Of a stretch of DNA of 48,224 nt, positions 16,895-24,662 are shown piece after piece; the stretch's first letter is position 1, and every line of letters begins with the position of its first letter. Below the pieces are notes generated by a model, which was not told where the DNA came from, did no database searches, and was given only the letters and a program-made list of their open reading frames with translations. The position numbers and the translations under genes were made by a program. Source of the DNA: CAZAZQ01 sp964489705 (lineage in GTDB: Bacteria; Zixibacteria; MSB-5A5; GN15; FEB-12); assembly GCA_964489705.1 (NCBI GenBank), contig CAZAZQ010000018.1, forward strand, positions 1 to 48,224, read 5' to 3'.

Positions 16895-17485
16895 TCAATT
16901 GTCGGTATCGGGAGCAAAACCGTATCCCATGCCTTGCCCGCAGGGTCCCATTCCCATGCCCATGCCTTTGCCGTGTCCGGGACCCATGCCGGGCTTCCGA
17001 CACCGTTCCATTCTCTCTTTGCGTAAAGTTTGGAGTTTGTCAATTTGATCGGAAGTCAGTACACTTCGTACTGCCTGATGATGACGATATTGCATCTTGC
17101 GCATATCCGCTTTCAAACGGGCGACTTCATCAATCGCCGCCATGACTTTCGACTCGGGAGCATTCTCGTCCATCATCAAAGCTCTCAATTTCACCTGAGC
17201 TTTTTTAACGAGCGCTTTTTTGTCGATTCTCTCTAAACGATGGTTGACCATCATTTGCTCGAGCTTTGCCTTCTGGTCGGCGGTCAAATTGATCTCATCT
17301 TCGAACATCAGTATCATCCGAACTCCGGGGAAACCGTCTTTCATCCCCATGCCCATACCTTTGCCGTGTCCGGGACCCATGCCGGGATGCCCACATTTGC
17401 CATGACCAGGTCCTCCCGGTTGGGCGACGGCAAAACTTGCCAGCGCCAGTAGAGCAATCAAGGTCGTCAAGGTTAGCTTTCTCAT
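16895..17485 (-). CDS. Spy/CpxP-like periplasmic protein, His-Met-Gly rich
   Basis: A 196-aa exported protein of the LTXXQ/Spy type. The signal peptide covers residues 1-21 (MRKLTL to FAVAQ). The central helical region has LTADQKAKLEQMM and a second LTSDQIDKLQTL, the two LTxxQ motifs that define the family. Both ends carry nearly the same low-complexity segment, GMGPGHGKGMGMGM, encoded by a 41-bp direct repeat. Its His and Met residues suggest binding of copper, silver or zinc ions (inference). The start is the ATG at 17485 with AGGAG seven nt upstream, rather than a longer in-frame start 54 bp earlier. It follows the other Spy-like gene and ends the sigma/anti-sigma operon. Chaperone or metal-sensing function is inferred from the family. 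Confidence 0.8.
   Translation of the reverse strand: MRKLTLTTLIALLALASFAVAQPGGPGHGKCGHPGMGPGHGKGMGMGMKDGFPGVRMILMFEDEINLTADQKAKLEQMMVNHRLERIDKKALVKKAQVKLRALMMDENAPESKVMAAIDEVARLKADMRKMQYRHHQAVRSVLTSDQIDKLQTLRKERMERCRKPGMGPGHGKGMGMGMGPCGQGMGYGFAPDTDN
16953..17386. repeat. 41-bp direct repeats within the Spy-like gene
   Basis: The segments 16953-16993 and 17346-17386 match at 40 of 41 positions. They encode the same GMGPGHGKGMGMG peptide at the C- and N-terminal ends of the mature protein. Near-identity including third codon positions points to recent duplication or gene conversion rather than convergent selection. Confidence 0.9.
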
Positions 17486-17553
17486 ACCAAGCTCCTTTCG
17501 GGTTGTGTTTTGTTGTTTCATTGGGTTCATGTTATTCATTTTTTCTTTCCGTG

Positions 17554-18216
17554 TTATGGTTTTCCTCTTCTCGGCATCCCCTCACCGGGATGTCCTTGCC
17601 GCTCTCGGAAACCTCGCACCGCTTCCAAAAGCTTGTATTCGAATCGTTCTTGGAAAACGACCATCCGTCCCATCTGGTCCGGGGTGAGAATCTTGCGGGC
17701 TTTCGCCAGAAACTCTTGCATCACGACATCTTCTTGGGAACGTCTTCGGGAAATTCTATCCACCAGCGAATTTATTTTGTCGTCCGAGAGGGTCTTGTTT
17801 CGCAGCCCTTCCGCTAAACTGTCCACTAACGCCACAATTTCCTCATGGAGTCGTCGGCGCTCCCGCCGCATGGTGTGAAAGGCGGTTATGAAATCCACTT
17901 CCTGCTCTTCTTTCAGATCCAACAATTCCAACAGCTTGAACATGCGAAACTGGTCAAGCTGTTTCTCGAATTTTACCCGATTCCTCCAATGTTCGGCTCC
18001 ACAGCCCCGTTCTCTCCCTTGAAGGTGCTCACCCTTCTTAGTAGGGCACCCTTCCGCTTGGGCGTACCACGGCATCCCCATCGCTTCACTTCCGCCTGGA
18101 GCCCATAGCTCACCGTCATATCCCTCGGTTCCGGGAGGCTGCGCCGCCGGTTGAAGCGGCAGCAGGAAGACAAACAACAACGCCGCGGTAAAACCGATTA
18201 CCTTCGCTGACATCAT
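17554..18216 (-). CDS. Spy/CnrX-like periplasmic sensor-type protein
   Basis: A 220-aa protein with a signal peptide (residues 1-26, ending LQPAAQ). A helical body of CpxP/Spy/CnrX type follows, with FRMFKLLELLDLKEEQEVDF and later LTPDQMGRMVVFQERFEYKLLEAV. The mature N-terminus has C57, H64, C72 and H76 (AEGCPTKKGEHLQ, RGCGAEHWRN), possible metal ligands not common in plain Spy proteins. Its ATG overlaps the anti-sigma stop (ATGA), so the two should be made together. In the cobalt-nickel system Cnr of Cupriavidus, an ECF factor (CnrH), an anti-sigma factor (CnrY) and a CpxP-like metal sensor (CnrX) work together; the gene set here matches that design. The inducing signal is not known. Confidence 0.72.
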   Translation of the reverse strand: MMSAKVIGFTAALLFVFLLPLQPAAQPPGTEGYDGELWAPGGSEAMGMPWYAQAEGCPTKKGEHLQGRERGCGAEHWRNRVKFEKQLDQFRMFKLLELLDLKEEQEVDFITAFHTMRRERRRLHEEIVALVDSLAEGLRNKTLSDDKINSLVDRISRRRSQEDVVMQEFLAKARKILTPDQMGRMVVFQERFEYKLLEAVRGFRERQGHPGEGMPRRGKP

Positions 18217-18776
18217 AACAAATCTCTCACATCGAAATTGTTCTCAAGGTATTGAAGCTCCTCCTCGGTCAAGTCATCGAGCAGCCATTCGCTCGCTTCG
18301 TAGGAATTTTGGGTGGTAAAATCGTACAAAAGAGCTTCTATCGTATTTTCATCCAATTCCGTCTTTTCCCCGCCGTTCTGACTGACCCAGGCAATGGAAT
18401 CGACGGTCGAGGAATCTCCCGGTGCGCTGAAAAAACGTATGCCGGATTGATATGCTCCCCATATCAACCCCAAGACGAGAACCGCCGCCGCGGCAACGGG
18501 AAGATAGCGGCGCCAGATTCCCCTTTGGGGTTTCTCGAAACCGCTCTTTTCACTGTCGGACGACGAAATAAGAACCTCGATTTGAGTCGCCATCCGCTCG
18601 ACCTGCTCGTCATCGGGGTAAAACAGCTCGTCGGTACCAAGCTGCTCTTCCTCCGCAGCCAGTTCCTCAAAGAACGTTCGGCAGTCGGGGCATCTTTCGA
18701 GATGGTCTCGAACTTCGTTCGGAAGCTCGTGCCCGAAATGCAACAAAATCATTTCTTGAATTTCATGGCAATTCAT
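18213..18776 (-). CDS. Membrane anti-sigma factor with zinc-finger (zf-HC2) domain
   Basis: A 187-aa single-span protein. The cytoplasmic N-terminus carries the ZAS/zf-HC2 motif C3 ... H25-x3-C29-x2-C32 (DHLERCPDCRTF). A hydrophobic segment follows at about 91-112 (YLPVAAAAVLVLGLIWG). The periplasmic C-terminal part is acidic and ends LTEEELQYLENNFDVRDLL. It should hold the ECF sigma factor inactive until a signal from the envelope arrives. The start is the ATG at 18776, which overlaps the sigma stop (ATGA) and has GGTGG five nt upstream; a GTG three codons earlier is possible. The next gene, a Spy/CnrX-like protein, overlaps its stop by ATGA. Confidence 0.88.
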   Translation of the reverse strand: MNCHEIQEMILLHFGHELPNEVRDHLERCPDCRTFFEELAAEEEQLGTDELFYPDDEQVERMATQIEVLISSSDSEKSGFEKPQRGIWRRYLPVAAAAVLVLGLIWGAYQSGIRFFSAPGDSSTVDSIAWVSQNGGEKTELDENTIEALLYDFTTQNSYEASEWLLDDLTEEELQYLENNFDVRDLL

Positions 18777-19348
18777 TGTCGCCACCTCTGCTGTTTGGCG
18801 TACTCTCGAAGTTTTTTGACCGCCTCTCGATAGTGCGTCTTGACCGTTCCCAATGCCTTGCCGGTTACTTGAGCTATCTCGTCAAACGACAATCCCTTAT
18901 AATAGCGCAAATCGAAAACTACTCGCTGTTGGTCGGGCAACAGCTGGTAAAAACGAAGAATTTCCTCTCTCATTTCTTTTTCCCGGAGTTGCGTCTCCGG
19001 GTCGGCATAATCCGTAAGAGGAACCATACTGTCGGAACTGACTTCATCCCACGAATTTTCTTGACGCTGAGACTGTTTCTTCAAGTAGTTGAGTGTCTTA
19101 TGAGAGGCGATGGTGTATAACCAGTTCTCAAATTTTGCCTCACCTCGATAGGTGTGGAGCTTTTCCCACGCCGTGAGAAACGTCTCTTGGACCAGATCGA
19201 GAGCACTCTCTCGGTTCTGCGTCATCCTATATGTCAAAGCGGTCATACGTTTCATAAATAATCTCACCAGCTTGGAAAAAGCTTCTCTATTCCCTTCCTT
19301 GGCTTGACGTACCAGGAATTCAACAATCTCAGTACCATCGGTTTGCAT
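18773..19348 (-). CDS. ECF RNA polymerase sigma factor
   Basis: A 191-aa group 4 sigma-70 factor. Region 2 includes LVRLFMKRMTALTYRMTQNRESALDLVQETFLTAWEKLH and the -10 recognition stretch FENWLYTIASHKTLNYLKK. Region 4 is LLPDQQRVVFDLRYYKGLSFDEIAQVTGKALGTVKTHYREAVKKLRE with the helix-turn-helix. Its stop overlaps the start of the anti-sigma gene, so the pair is balanced by coupled translation. No clear Shine-Dalgarno precedes its ATG, and I could not identify a convincing ECF-type promoter (GGAAC-like -35) upstream, though such operons are usually self-activating. Predicted regulon: at least the two Spy-like envelope proteins. Confidence 0.93.
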   Translation of the reverse strand: MQTDGTEIVEFLVRQAKEGNREAFSKLVRLFMKRMTALTYRMTQNRESALDLVQETFLTAWEKLHTYRGEAKFENWLYTIASHKTLNYLKKQSQRQENSWDEVSSDSMVPLTDYADPETQLREKEMREEILRFYQLLPDQQRVVFDLRYYKGLSFDEIAQVTGKALGTVKTHYREAVKKLREYAKQQRWRQ

Positions 19349-19714
19349 AGTTTCAATTTCTACTGTTATGACAAGGAGGAAAAGAAAAAGATTAATGCTT
19401 TTGAAAATATTTCTTATTCCCAGCCGGAATATCCCCCTTTTTCCTCTATTTTCCTGTATCTCTTGGGATTTCCTCCCCAGTGATTAGCCGTTCTCACCAG
19501 GGTTGCCGTACCGGGCGGACGCCCTTATCTGTCCGGTCGCTATTTCCACTTTCCTTCTAACAGACTCATCGGGAAAGGATCCCTGACGGCGCACACCCTA
19601 TGGGTGTCTTTGTGTATTGCGCTCGGGAATCCTTTTGGTGTCGGCTCGACACCCTCATTCGTCCAGCTTACCGCAGGGGTATTCCCCTCTCTACAGCTCC
19701 CCTTTCAATGAACG
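19349..19714. repeat. Interspersed hairpin cluster B in a 366-bp gap
   Basis: No gene is visible. The first ~90 bases next to the sigma gene are A/T-rich and probably hold its promoter. The rest carries short inverted repeats: GGGC/GGAC/GCCC at 19513-19524, itself inside CGGAC...GTCCG (19516-19535); GGGA/AAGGA/TCCC then TGACGG (19571-19589); ACACCC/TAT/GGGTGT (19593-19607); and GGTGTCG/GCT/CGACACC (19637-19653). The ACACCC hairpin matches cluster A, and the TCCCTGACGG half matches cluster C. The gap lies downstream of the receiver gene at 19715 and upstream of the sigma operon. Confidence 0.75.
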
Positions 19715-20074
19715 TTACTCCCCGATTGCCTCCCGGACTTTTTCCAAGAGCTTTTCCCTGTCGATAGGTTTCTCGAAAACCGCCAGCGGTTTGGGCACCG
19801 CCAAGTGTCTGCCGGGCAAACCGCTGATGACGATAATGGGAATATTGCCGTATTCTTCATCATGGCGGAACTTGCGGTAAAAGTCGGTACCGGTTTTTTG
19901 GGGCATCTGAAGGTCGAGCGTTATCAAATCGGGCTTTTGGTCGGCTTGCAGCGCCGCCAGCGCTTCTTCTCCGTTGCGAGCGGTTACCGTTTCATATCCT
20001 TCTTTTCTGAATAAAGTCTCCAGAAAGATGATAACATCTTCTTCATCATCGACGATAAGTATTTTCTTGCTCAT
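19715..20074 (-). CDS. Single-domain response regulator (second of pair)
   Basis: A 119-aa stand-alone CheY-like receiver with all expected residues: the acidic pair in KILIVDDEEDV, the phospho-acceptor in LITLDLQMPQKTG (about D54), S in IIVISGLPG and K in VFEKPID. With no output domain it must act by protein contact or as a phosphate sink. It follows the PAS histidine kinase by 60 nt, with GAGGAG just before the start, and is close in sequence to the receiver on the other side of the kinase (both share FLxTLFRKxGYETVTAxNGE). It is the last gene of the Rrf2-to-receiver run. Confidence 0.92.
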   Translation of the reverse strand: MSKKILIVDDEEDVIIFLETLFRKEGYETVTARNGEEALAALQADQKPDLITLDLQMPQKTGTDFYRKFRHDEEYGNIPIIVISGLPGRHLAVPKPLAVFEKPIDREKLLEKVREAIGE

Positions 20075-20134
20075 GGCTCCTCACACTGTTTTAACTCTCT
20101 CCGCTTTCCATAATACGATATTTCGACACATGAT

Positions 20135-21799
20135 TCAATGATTATCACCGGAAACATGTCGATTCACCCCCCCAGATTCTCCGGAGGGAAATGTCGCCCG
20201 GAAGGTCGTTCCTTTTCCTTCCGTCGAGCGGAAGGTAATCGTCCCGTGGTGTTCTTCAATAACCTTTTGCGCCACCAGCAACCCCAAGCCGGTTCCTTCC
20301 CGCCCCTTGGTGGTAAAGAAATCTTCAAAGACCGTTTCTCCGACCTGTCCGGGGATACCGGGACCGTTGTCTTCCACCTCGAAAACGTATTTCCCCTCAT
20401 CGTCGCACCATCCCCGAATGATAATGTAGTGCTCTTCTTTTCCTTCGGTCGCATCACTCAGGCAGGCATCGAACGCATTCGTCACCAAGTTGGTCATCAT
20501 GCTATGCAGCGCCTCTCTGTCAAACCGCCCGACCGGCAGTGTCTCGGGCAATTCAAGTTTCAAGGCAATTCCTTCTTTTTTCGCCCGCCCGATAAATAAT
20601 TCCCACACGCTCCGAATGACCGGCGCCGGGTCAATCATCTCAAAATTCATCTCCCGCTCCCGCGAGCAGTAGAGCAAATCTTTGACGATACGTGAAACGT
20701 TCTCGACGTTCCGCTGAATCATCCCCCATCCTTGTTTGACGAGATTTTCGTCGCCGTCTTCCATACCGGTATTGACGACAAAGATTCCCCCTTCAAGTCC
20801 CATCAAGATATTTTTAATCCGGTGCGCCATCACGGCAATCGTCCGCCCCATATACGTCAACTCGCGTTGCAAGCGCTCGATTTCGGTTATATCGGTTGAC
20901 ATCTCCATGACGGCGGTGATATTCCCCCTTTTGTCAAAAATGGGAGACGTGTACGTCACCAAGCGAGCGGTGCTGCCGCTGCGGGTGATGACAGTTGTCT
21001 CCTTGCTCCTTGTCTTACCGTCCCGAAGGGTCATTTCGGCGTGGCATTCCGGGCAGGGAGTATCGCGCCGTTTGAATATCTCGTAACAGTATTTCCCTTC
21101 GTACTCACCGAAATGTTCTTTGAAAAGCCGATTGGCGCGGATGATTTTCAACTGCCGGTCTTGAATGGAGAGATAACAGGGAACGTTCTCGAATAGTTCT
21201 TGATATTCTTTCCGGCTGGCTTCGATTTCATTTTGGAGCTTTTTGACCTCGGTGATGTTGGTCGACATTTCCATCACGCCGACGATTTTCCCCCGCTCAT
21301 CTTTGACCGGAGTGGTATAGACAATCATCTGCGCCGGTTTGCCGTCTTTGGTTATGACCGTCTCTTCCGTCGTGTGGGTTTCACCGTCGGCAAAAGTCTT
21401 CACCACCGGACAGTTGGGACAGACCTCCTCGGCTCCTTTGTACACTTTGTAACACTTTTCCCCGACGCGGTTTTCTCCGAAGTCCCGGCGAAACAGCCTG
21501 TTCGTTCGGCGGATACGCAAGTTTCGGTCTTGAATGGAAAGATAGCACGGCACCTGCTGGAAGAAGGTATCGACTCCGGGATAATCGAGCGCCGACGACG
21601 AGTAGCGTATCCGCGCCGCCGCCGCTCCCAAACCAAACAAAAGAACCAACGCCGCCGCTCCAAAAAGAAGGGGCGGCAACACCAAAGCGGCAACGACGAA
21701 CAGCACCGACAATACCAGACTGGCGACAAAAACCCGCACAAGCGAGGCTATCGCCCATAGGTAGGCTCGTGAGATTATCTTGCTTTCAAAAAGCCGCAT
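20135..21799 (-). CDS. Membrane histidine kinase with two Cys-rich PAS domains
   Basis: A 554-aa sensor kinase. Two hydrophobic segments (about 14-62) form a membrane hairpin. Two tandem PAS domains follow (about 74-185 and 200-308), each beginning VPCYLSIQDR and each with a C-Y-x-(V/I)-(Y/F)-K ... CP-x-C pattern (C116, C127, C130; C238, C249, C252). The phospho-acceptor is H326 in VMAHRIKNILMGLEGG, a variant H-box. The ATPase part shows MMTNLVTNAFDAC (N box) and VEDNGPGIPG, then GREGTGLGLLVAQ. It lies between two single-domain receivers, 9 nt and 60 nt away, so phosphotransfer to both is likely. The paired cysteines could bind metal or sense thiol redox state, fitting the Fe-S and electron-transfer genes upstream (inference). 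No output regulator with a DNA-binding domain is nearby except Rrf2. Confidence 0.92.
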   Translation of the reverse strand: MRLFESKIISRAYLWAIASLVRVFVASLVLSVLFVVAALVLPPLLFGAAALVLLFGLGAAAARIRYSSSALDYPGVDTFFQQVPCYLSIQDRNLRIRRTNRLFRRDFGENRVGEKCYKVYKGAEEVCPNCPVVKTFADGETHTTEETVITKDGKPAQMIVYTTPVKDERGKIVGVMEMSTNITEVKKLQNEIEASRKEYQELFENVPCYLSIQDRQLKIIRANRLFKEHFGEYEGKYCYEIFKRRDTPCPECHAEMTLRDGKTRSKETTVITRSGSTARLVTYTSPIFDKRGNITAVMEMSTDITEIERLQRELTYMGRTIAVMAHRIKNILMGLEGGIFVVNTGMEDGDENLVKQGWGMIQRNVENVSRIVKDLLYCSREREMNFEMIDPAPVIRSVWELFIGRAKKEGIALKLELPETLPVGRFDREALHSMMTNLVTNAFDACLSDATEGKEEHYIIIRGWCDDEGKYVFEVEDNGPGIPGQVGETVFEDFFTTKGREGTGLGLLVAQKVIEEHHGTITFRSTEGKGTTFRATFPSGESGGVNRHVSGDNH

Positions 21800-21808
21800 G
21801 GCACCTTC

Positions 21809-22180
21809 TTATTTATTCAAAAGCTCTTCCACCTGCTTGAGGAACGAGGTCGGCTCGATAGGCTTATCCACAAAAACCGTCGGTCCGCCCAGCGATGACT
21901 TATCGAAAAACTCATCGTGTCCCGTGACGCCCGAAACCACGATAACCGGAAGATGTCTGGTCGCTTCTTCTTCTCGAAGTGCTTGGAAAAATTTCAGTCC
22001 GCTTTTTTGCGGCATGAGAATGTCGAGGGTTATCAAATCCGGTATCTGCTCACGAATTTTCCGCAAGCCGTCCTCGCCGTTGACGGCGGTAACCGTCTCA
22101 TACCCTGCCTTGCGGAACAACGTCTGCAAATATACCCGCATATCCTCTTCATCATCGATAATCATGATTTTTCGAGGCAT
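21809..22180 (-). CDS. Single-domain response regulator (first of pair)
   Basis: A 123-aa receiver-only protein with intact active site: IMIIDDEEDM, phospho-acceptor Asp in LITLDILMPQKSG, S/T in VIVVSGVTG and K in VFVDKPIEP. An AGGAGG site precedes the ATG. It is separated from the HEAT-like gene by 36 nt and from the kinase by 9 nt. Close resemblance to the receiver after the kinase suggests duplication. Loop differences (DEFFDKSSLGGPTV versus RHLAVPKPLAV) may give each a different partner. Confidence 0.92.
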   Translation of the reverse strand: MPRKIMIIDDEEDMRVYLQTLFRKAGYETVTAVNGEDGLRKIREQIPDLITLDILMPQKSGLKFFQALREEEATRHLPVIVVSGVTGHDEFFDKSSLGGPTVFVDKPIEPTSFLKQVEELLNK

Positions 22181-22216
22181 GGTTGTTTCCTCCTTTATGG
22201 TACTCCACCAAACAAG

Positions 22217-23029
22217 TTAGTCGCGGCGCTGCGAATCAGCCGCCTCTACAACCTGCTTAGCGTCAGGATGATCTATATGTCGAAGGACATCCAGTATCTT
22301 GTCCCGAAGTGCGGCATTACTCATCAAACCTACCAAGCGGGCGATTAGCTCCCCATCGGTGAGAGTGACAAGTTGAGCGTGTGCCGCTTTGGAAACGTCC
22401 GGGTTGGCATGAGCAAGAGCATGGGCAAGATATTCCAAAGCCACCAGCGCCCCTTCCCCTCCTTGCCGCATAATGTCGCCAAGAGCTTTCATCGCCATCG
22501 TACTCCCTCGGAACCGTCCCAGCGCCCGTGCCAAACGCACCCCACCGTACTTATTCATCAACGCATGAATCTCTTCGGGAGTTTTTTCTTTCCTTGTTGG
22601 AGCTTGGGTTTGGCTTGCCTCGGCAAGGAACGACTCGTCGGCATAACTTTCAATCGCCATCCGGCGGGCGGAGCGATTGTACGAGGGATCGTTGGCAATG
22701 GCTTCCAAAATCGTCTTGTCGGTGATATGTTGAAAACATGCTCCCATCAACTCGAAGTTTTTGCGCACTTTGATAATTTCCGCCAGCTTCTGTTGAGACT
22801 CAATACGCTCCACGGCTGCCACCCGGGCGTCGATTTCCTTTCCGTTGAGAGCGATGTCGACCAACAACTCCTGGTCGGTCACTTTCGCCACTGCTGCCTG
22901 CCGTACCCGTGGAGAGTCGTCGTTTTTCGCCAACTCCGCCAAAATATTCTGGTCGGAGAGTTCGGCGACCGCTTTCAGCCGCTCCTCCGGGTCGCGGGAA
23001 CGATATGCCGGGCTGAACAAAGACATCAC
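22217..23029 (-). CDS. HEAT-repeat-like alpha-helical protein
   Basis: A 270-aa cytoplasmic protein made of repeated helix pairs of the type RVRQAAVAKVTDQELLVDIAL, DARVAAVERIESQQKLAEI and NRSARRMAIESYADESFLAEA. This is the usual look of HEAT or armadillo-type scaffolds, with repeated 'x-R-x-A-A-V/I' starts. A short linker (SQTQAPTRKEKTPEE) separates a second helical part. The start is GTG at 23029 or ATG at 23026, after GGGAGGA. It lies 19 nt after the Fe-S oxidoreductase and before the receiver-kinase-receiver genes, so it may link the electron-transfer complex to signalling. No catalytic motif is seen, and function is otherwise unknown. Confidence 0.65.
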   Translation of the reverse strand: MMSLFSPAYRSRDPEERLKAVAELSDQNILAELAKNDDSPRVRQAAVAKVTDQELLVDIALNGKEIDARVAAVERIESQQKLAEIIKVRKNFELMGACFQHITDKTILEAIANDPSYNRSARRMAIESYADESFLAEASQTQAPTRKEKTPEEIHALMNKYGGVRLARALGRFRGSTMAMKALGDIMRQGGEGALVALEYLAHALAHANPDVSKAAHAQLVTLTDGELIARLVGLMSNAALRDKILDVLRHIDHPDAKQVVEAADSQRRD

Positions 23030-23048
23030 CCGTTTCCTCCCTTCTTAT

Positions 23049-24662
23049 TTAGTGGAATTCCTCCCACTCGATAAAACCTTCGCGCACATCGGTCATGGCG
23101 TTTACTATCAACTCGACCAAGCCGCCGTACATCAGGCGACACTTTTCCCACGCATCATAGTAGGTGATGACATCCCGAATTTGTCCCTTGCAGTTTGAAC
23201 AGGGCGCACAGACGTACTTTTTCACGGAAGGGTCACGCTCCTCCTTGGTGAAAGCGTTGAGAATCTGAGCGAATTTCTTCCGTCCCGGTATCAAGAAACG
23301 CCAGTTGGGGAAATTGTTCGACTGCATGATGGCAAAGCCGCTTCCTCCGCCGCAGCAATAGTTGTGTACCCCATGCGGGGTCATCTCTCTAAACTGCAGG
23401 CAGATTTTCCGAAGGATACGTCGCTGCGGCTCGACAATTCCCATCGAGCGTGTGATGTTGCACGGGTCATGGAGGGTGACGGGGAAGTCGTTACGCGAGG
23501 AATCAACCATGATTTTTTCGTTGACGATTAAATCCTCCAACACCACCATGCACGACTCGCGCGGGATATTCAGCTCACTCAGCCAGAGCCGGTCTCCAAT
23601 CGGCATGATAGCTTTGTGAGCATGACCGCACTCTGCAATAACGACCTTTTTCACCCCTAATTTCTTGGCGGCTTCGGCGTGCTTGAGCGTCAGGCTCGCC
23701 AGTTGGAGGTCGTCATAAAAAAGACCGTAATTCACCGAGTCGTAGCCGACCATTTCACTCGAAAGCGTCCAACTCAAACCGGCAATCTCAAAGATAATGG
23801 CAAACGCTTCGATATTTTCAGGCCAGGACAGAAACTCTCCCGCATTGTGAATGAGCAAAATGTCCGCCCCTTCTTTGTCGAAGGGAATCTTGATATTCAA
23901 ACCGGTACGATCGGTGATGTCTTCTTCCATAAACTCGATAAGATCCATCAGCGCCACCGGCGTGATGCCGGTCGAGGAACCGGTTTCCAACTGCTTGACG
24001 GTGCCCTCTTCGTGCAGCTCGGCGGGCGCAATGCCCAGCTCTTGACTGAATAATTTTCGAATTTCCCGTGTGATGAGCGCATTATCCACCCCCATCGGGC
24101 AGGTCTGCGCACATCGCCGACAGAGGTTGCACCGATACGCCAGTTGCGCCAAGCGGGAAACGGTTTCCCACGTAACGTCGATGTCGGCACCGGTAAAGGC
24201 AGCACCGATTTTCCCGCCGGGTTTGAGGTACTTTTGAACAATCCGCCGCAACACTTCCGAACGGAACAAAGGACGATAAATCTCCGCCCGTCCGCTCTGC
24301 TCGAAGATTGGACACGCTTCAGCACAGGTGTTGCAACGGACGCAATTCTCGAGCGATAACATCAGCGGTTTGAGAAAAGTCCAATTATTATTCTTGGAAA
24401 GGAGCTTGCGCAACCCGGATAGGAATTGCGCCACTTGCTTTTGCTTTTCTTCCTCCGTTTCCGGAATCTTTACCTGCAAGTTCAAAAAGCCGTCCAACGA
24501 CGAATCGTACATCGCCCGCTTTTGCTCGGGGATAGGCGGCGGAGGAGGGTCTTCCCAATCCTCATACGGATAGGGCAGTTTGGGAATCCGCCCCAGTTCC
24601 AAGGTGAAGAGCTGCTCGGTCGTTTTGCTTATCTCTTTTATTTTGGTATCGTAATTACTCAT
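23049..24662 (-). CDS. DsrK/HdrD-like iron-sulfur oxidoreductase subunit
   Basis: A 537-aa soluble Fe-S protein. Two [4Fe-4S] sites are seen: CVRCNTCAEACP (C107, C110, C113, C117) and CNLCRRCAQTCP (C178, C181, C184, C188). The second half is of CCG type. The C-terminal copy holds C401 (HDPCNITRSMG), C436-C437 (NYCCGGGSGF) and C485/C488/C491 (CAPCSNCKG). The N-terminal copy keeps only one Cys (IAECGHAHKA). This matches DsrK of DsrMKJOP, TmcB and HdrD, where the CCG cluster is the site of disulfide or thiol chemistry. It overlaps the membrane cytochrome gene by 8 bp, with AAGGAGG before the start. The pair should move electrons between menaquinol and a cytoplasmic (di)sulfide or similar acceptor. 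No dsrAB, hdrA or tmcA lies in the window, so the acceptor is open. Confidence 0.85.
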   Translation of the reverse strand: MSNYDTKIKEISKTTEQLFTLELGRIPKLPYPYEDWEDPPPPPIPEQKRAMYDSSLDGFLNLQVKIPETEEEKQKQVAQFLSGLRKLLSKNNNWTFLKPLMLSLENCVRCNTCAEACPIFEQSGRAEIYRPLFRSEVLRRIVQKYLKPGGKIGAAFTGADIDVTWETVSRLAQLAYRCNLCRRCAQTCPMGVDNALITREIRKLFSQELGIAPAELHEEGTVKQLETGSSTGITPVALMDLIEFMEEDITDRTGLNIKIPFDKEGADILLIHNAGEFLSWPENIEAFAIIFEIAGLSWTLSSEMVGYDSVNYGLFYDDLQLASLTLKHAEAAKKLGVKKVVIAECGHAHKAIMPIGDRLWLSELNIPRESCMVVLEDLIVNEKIMVDSSRNDFPVTLHDPCNITRSMGIVEPQRRILRKICLQFREMTPHGVHNYCCGGGSGFAIMQSNNFPNWRFLIPGRKKFAQILNAFTKEERDPSVKKYVCAPCSNCKGQIRDVITYYDAWEKCRLMYGGLVELIVNAMTDVREGFIEWEEFH

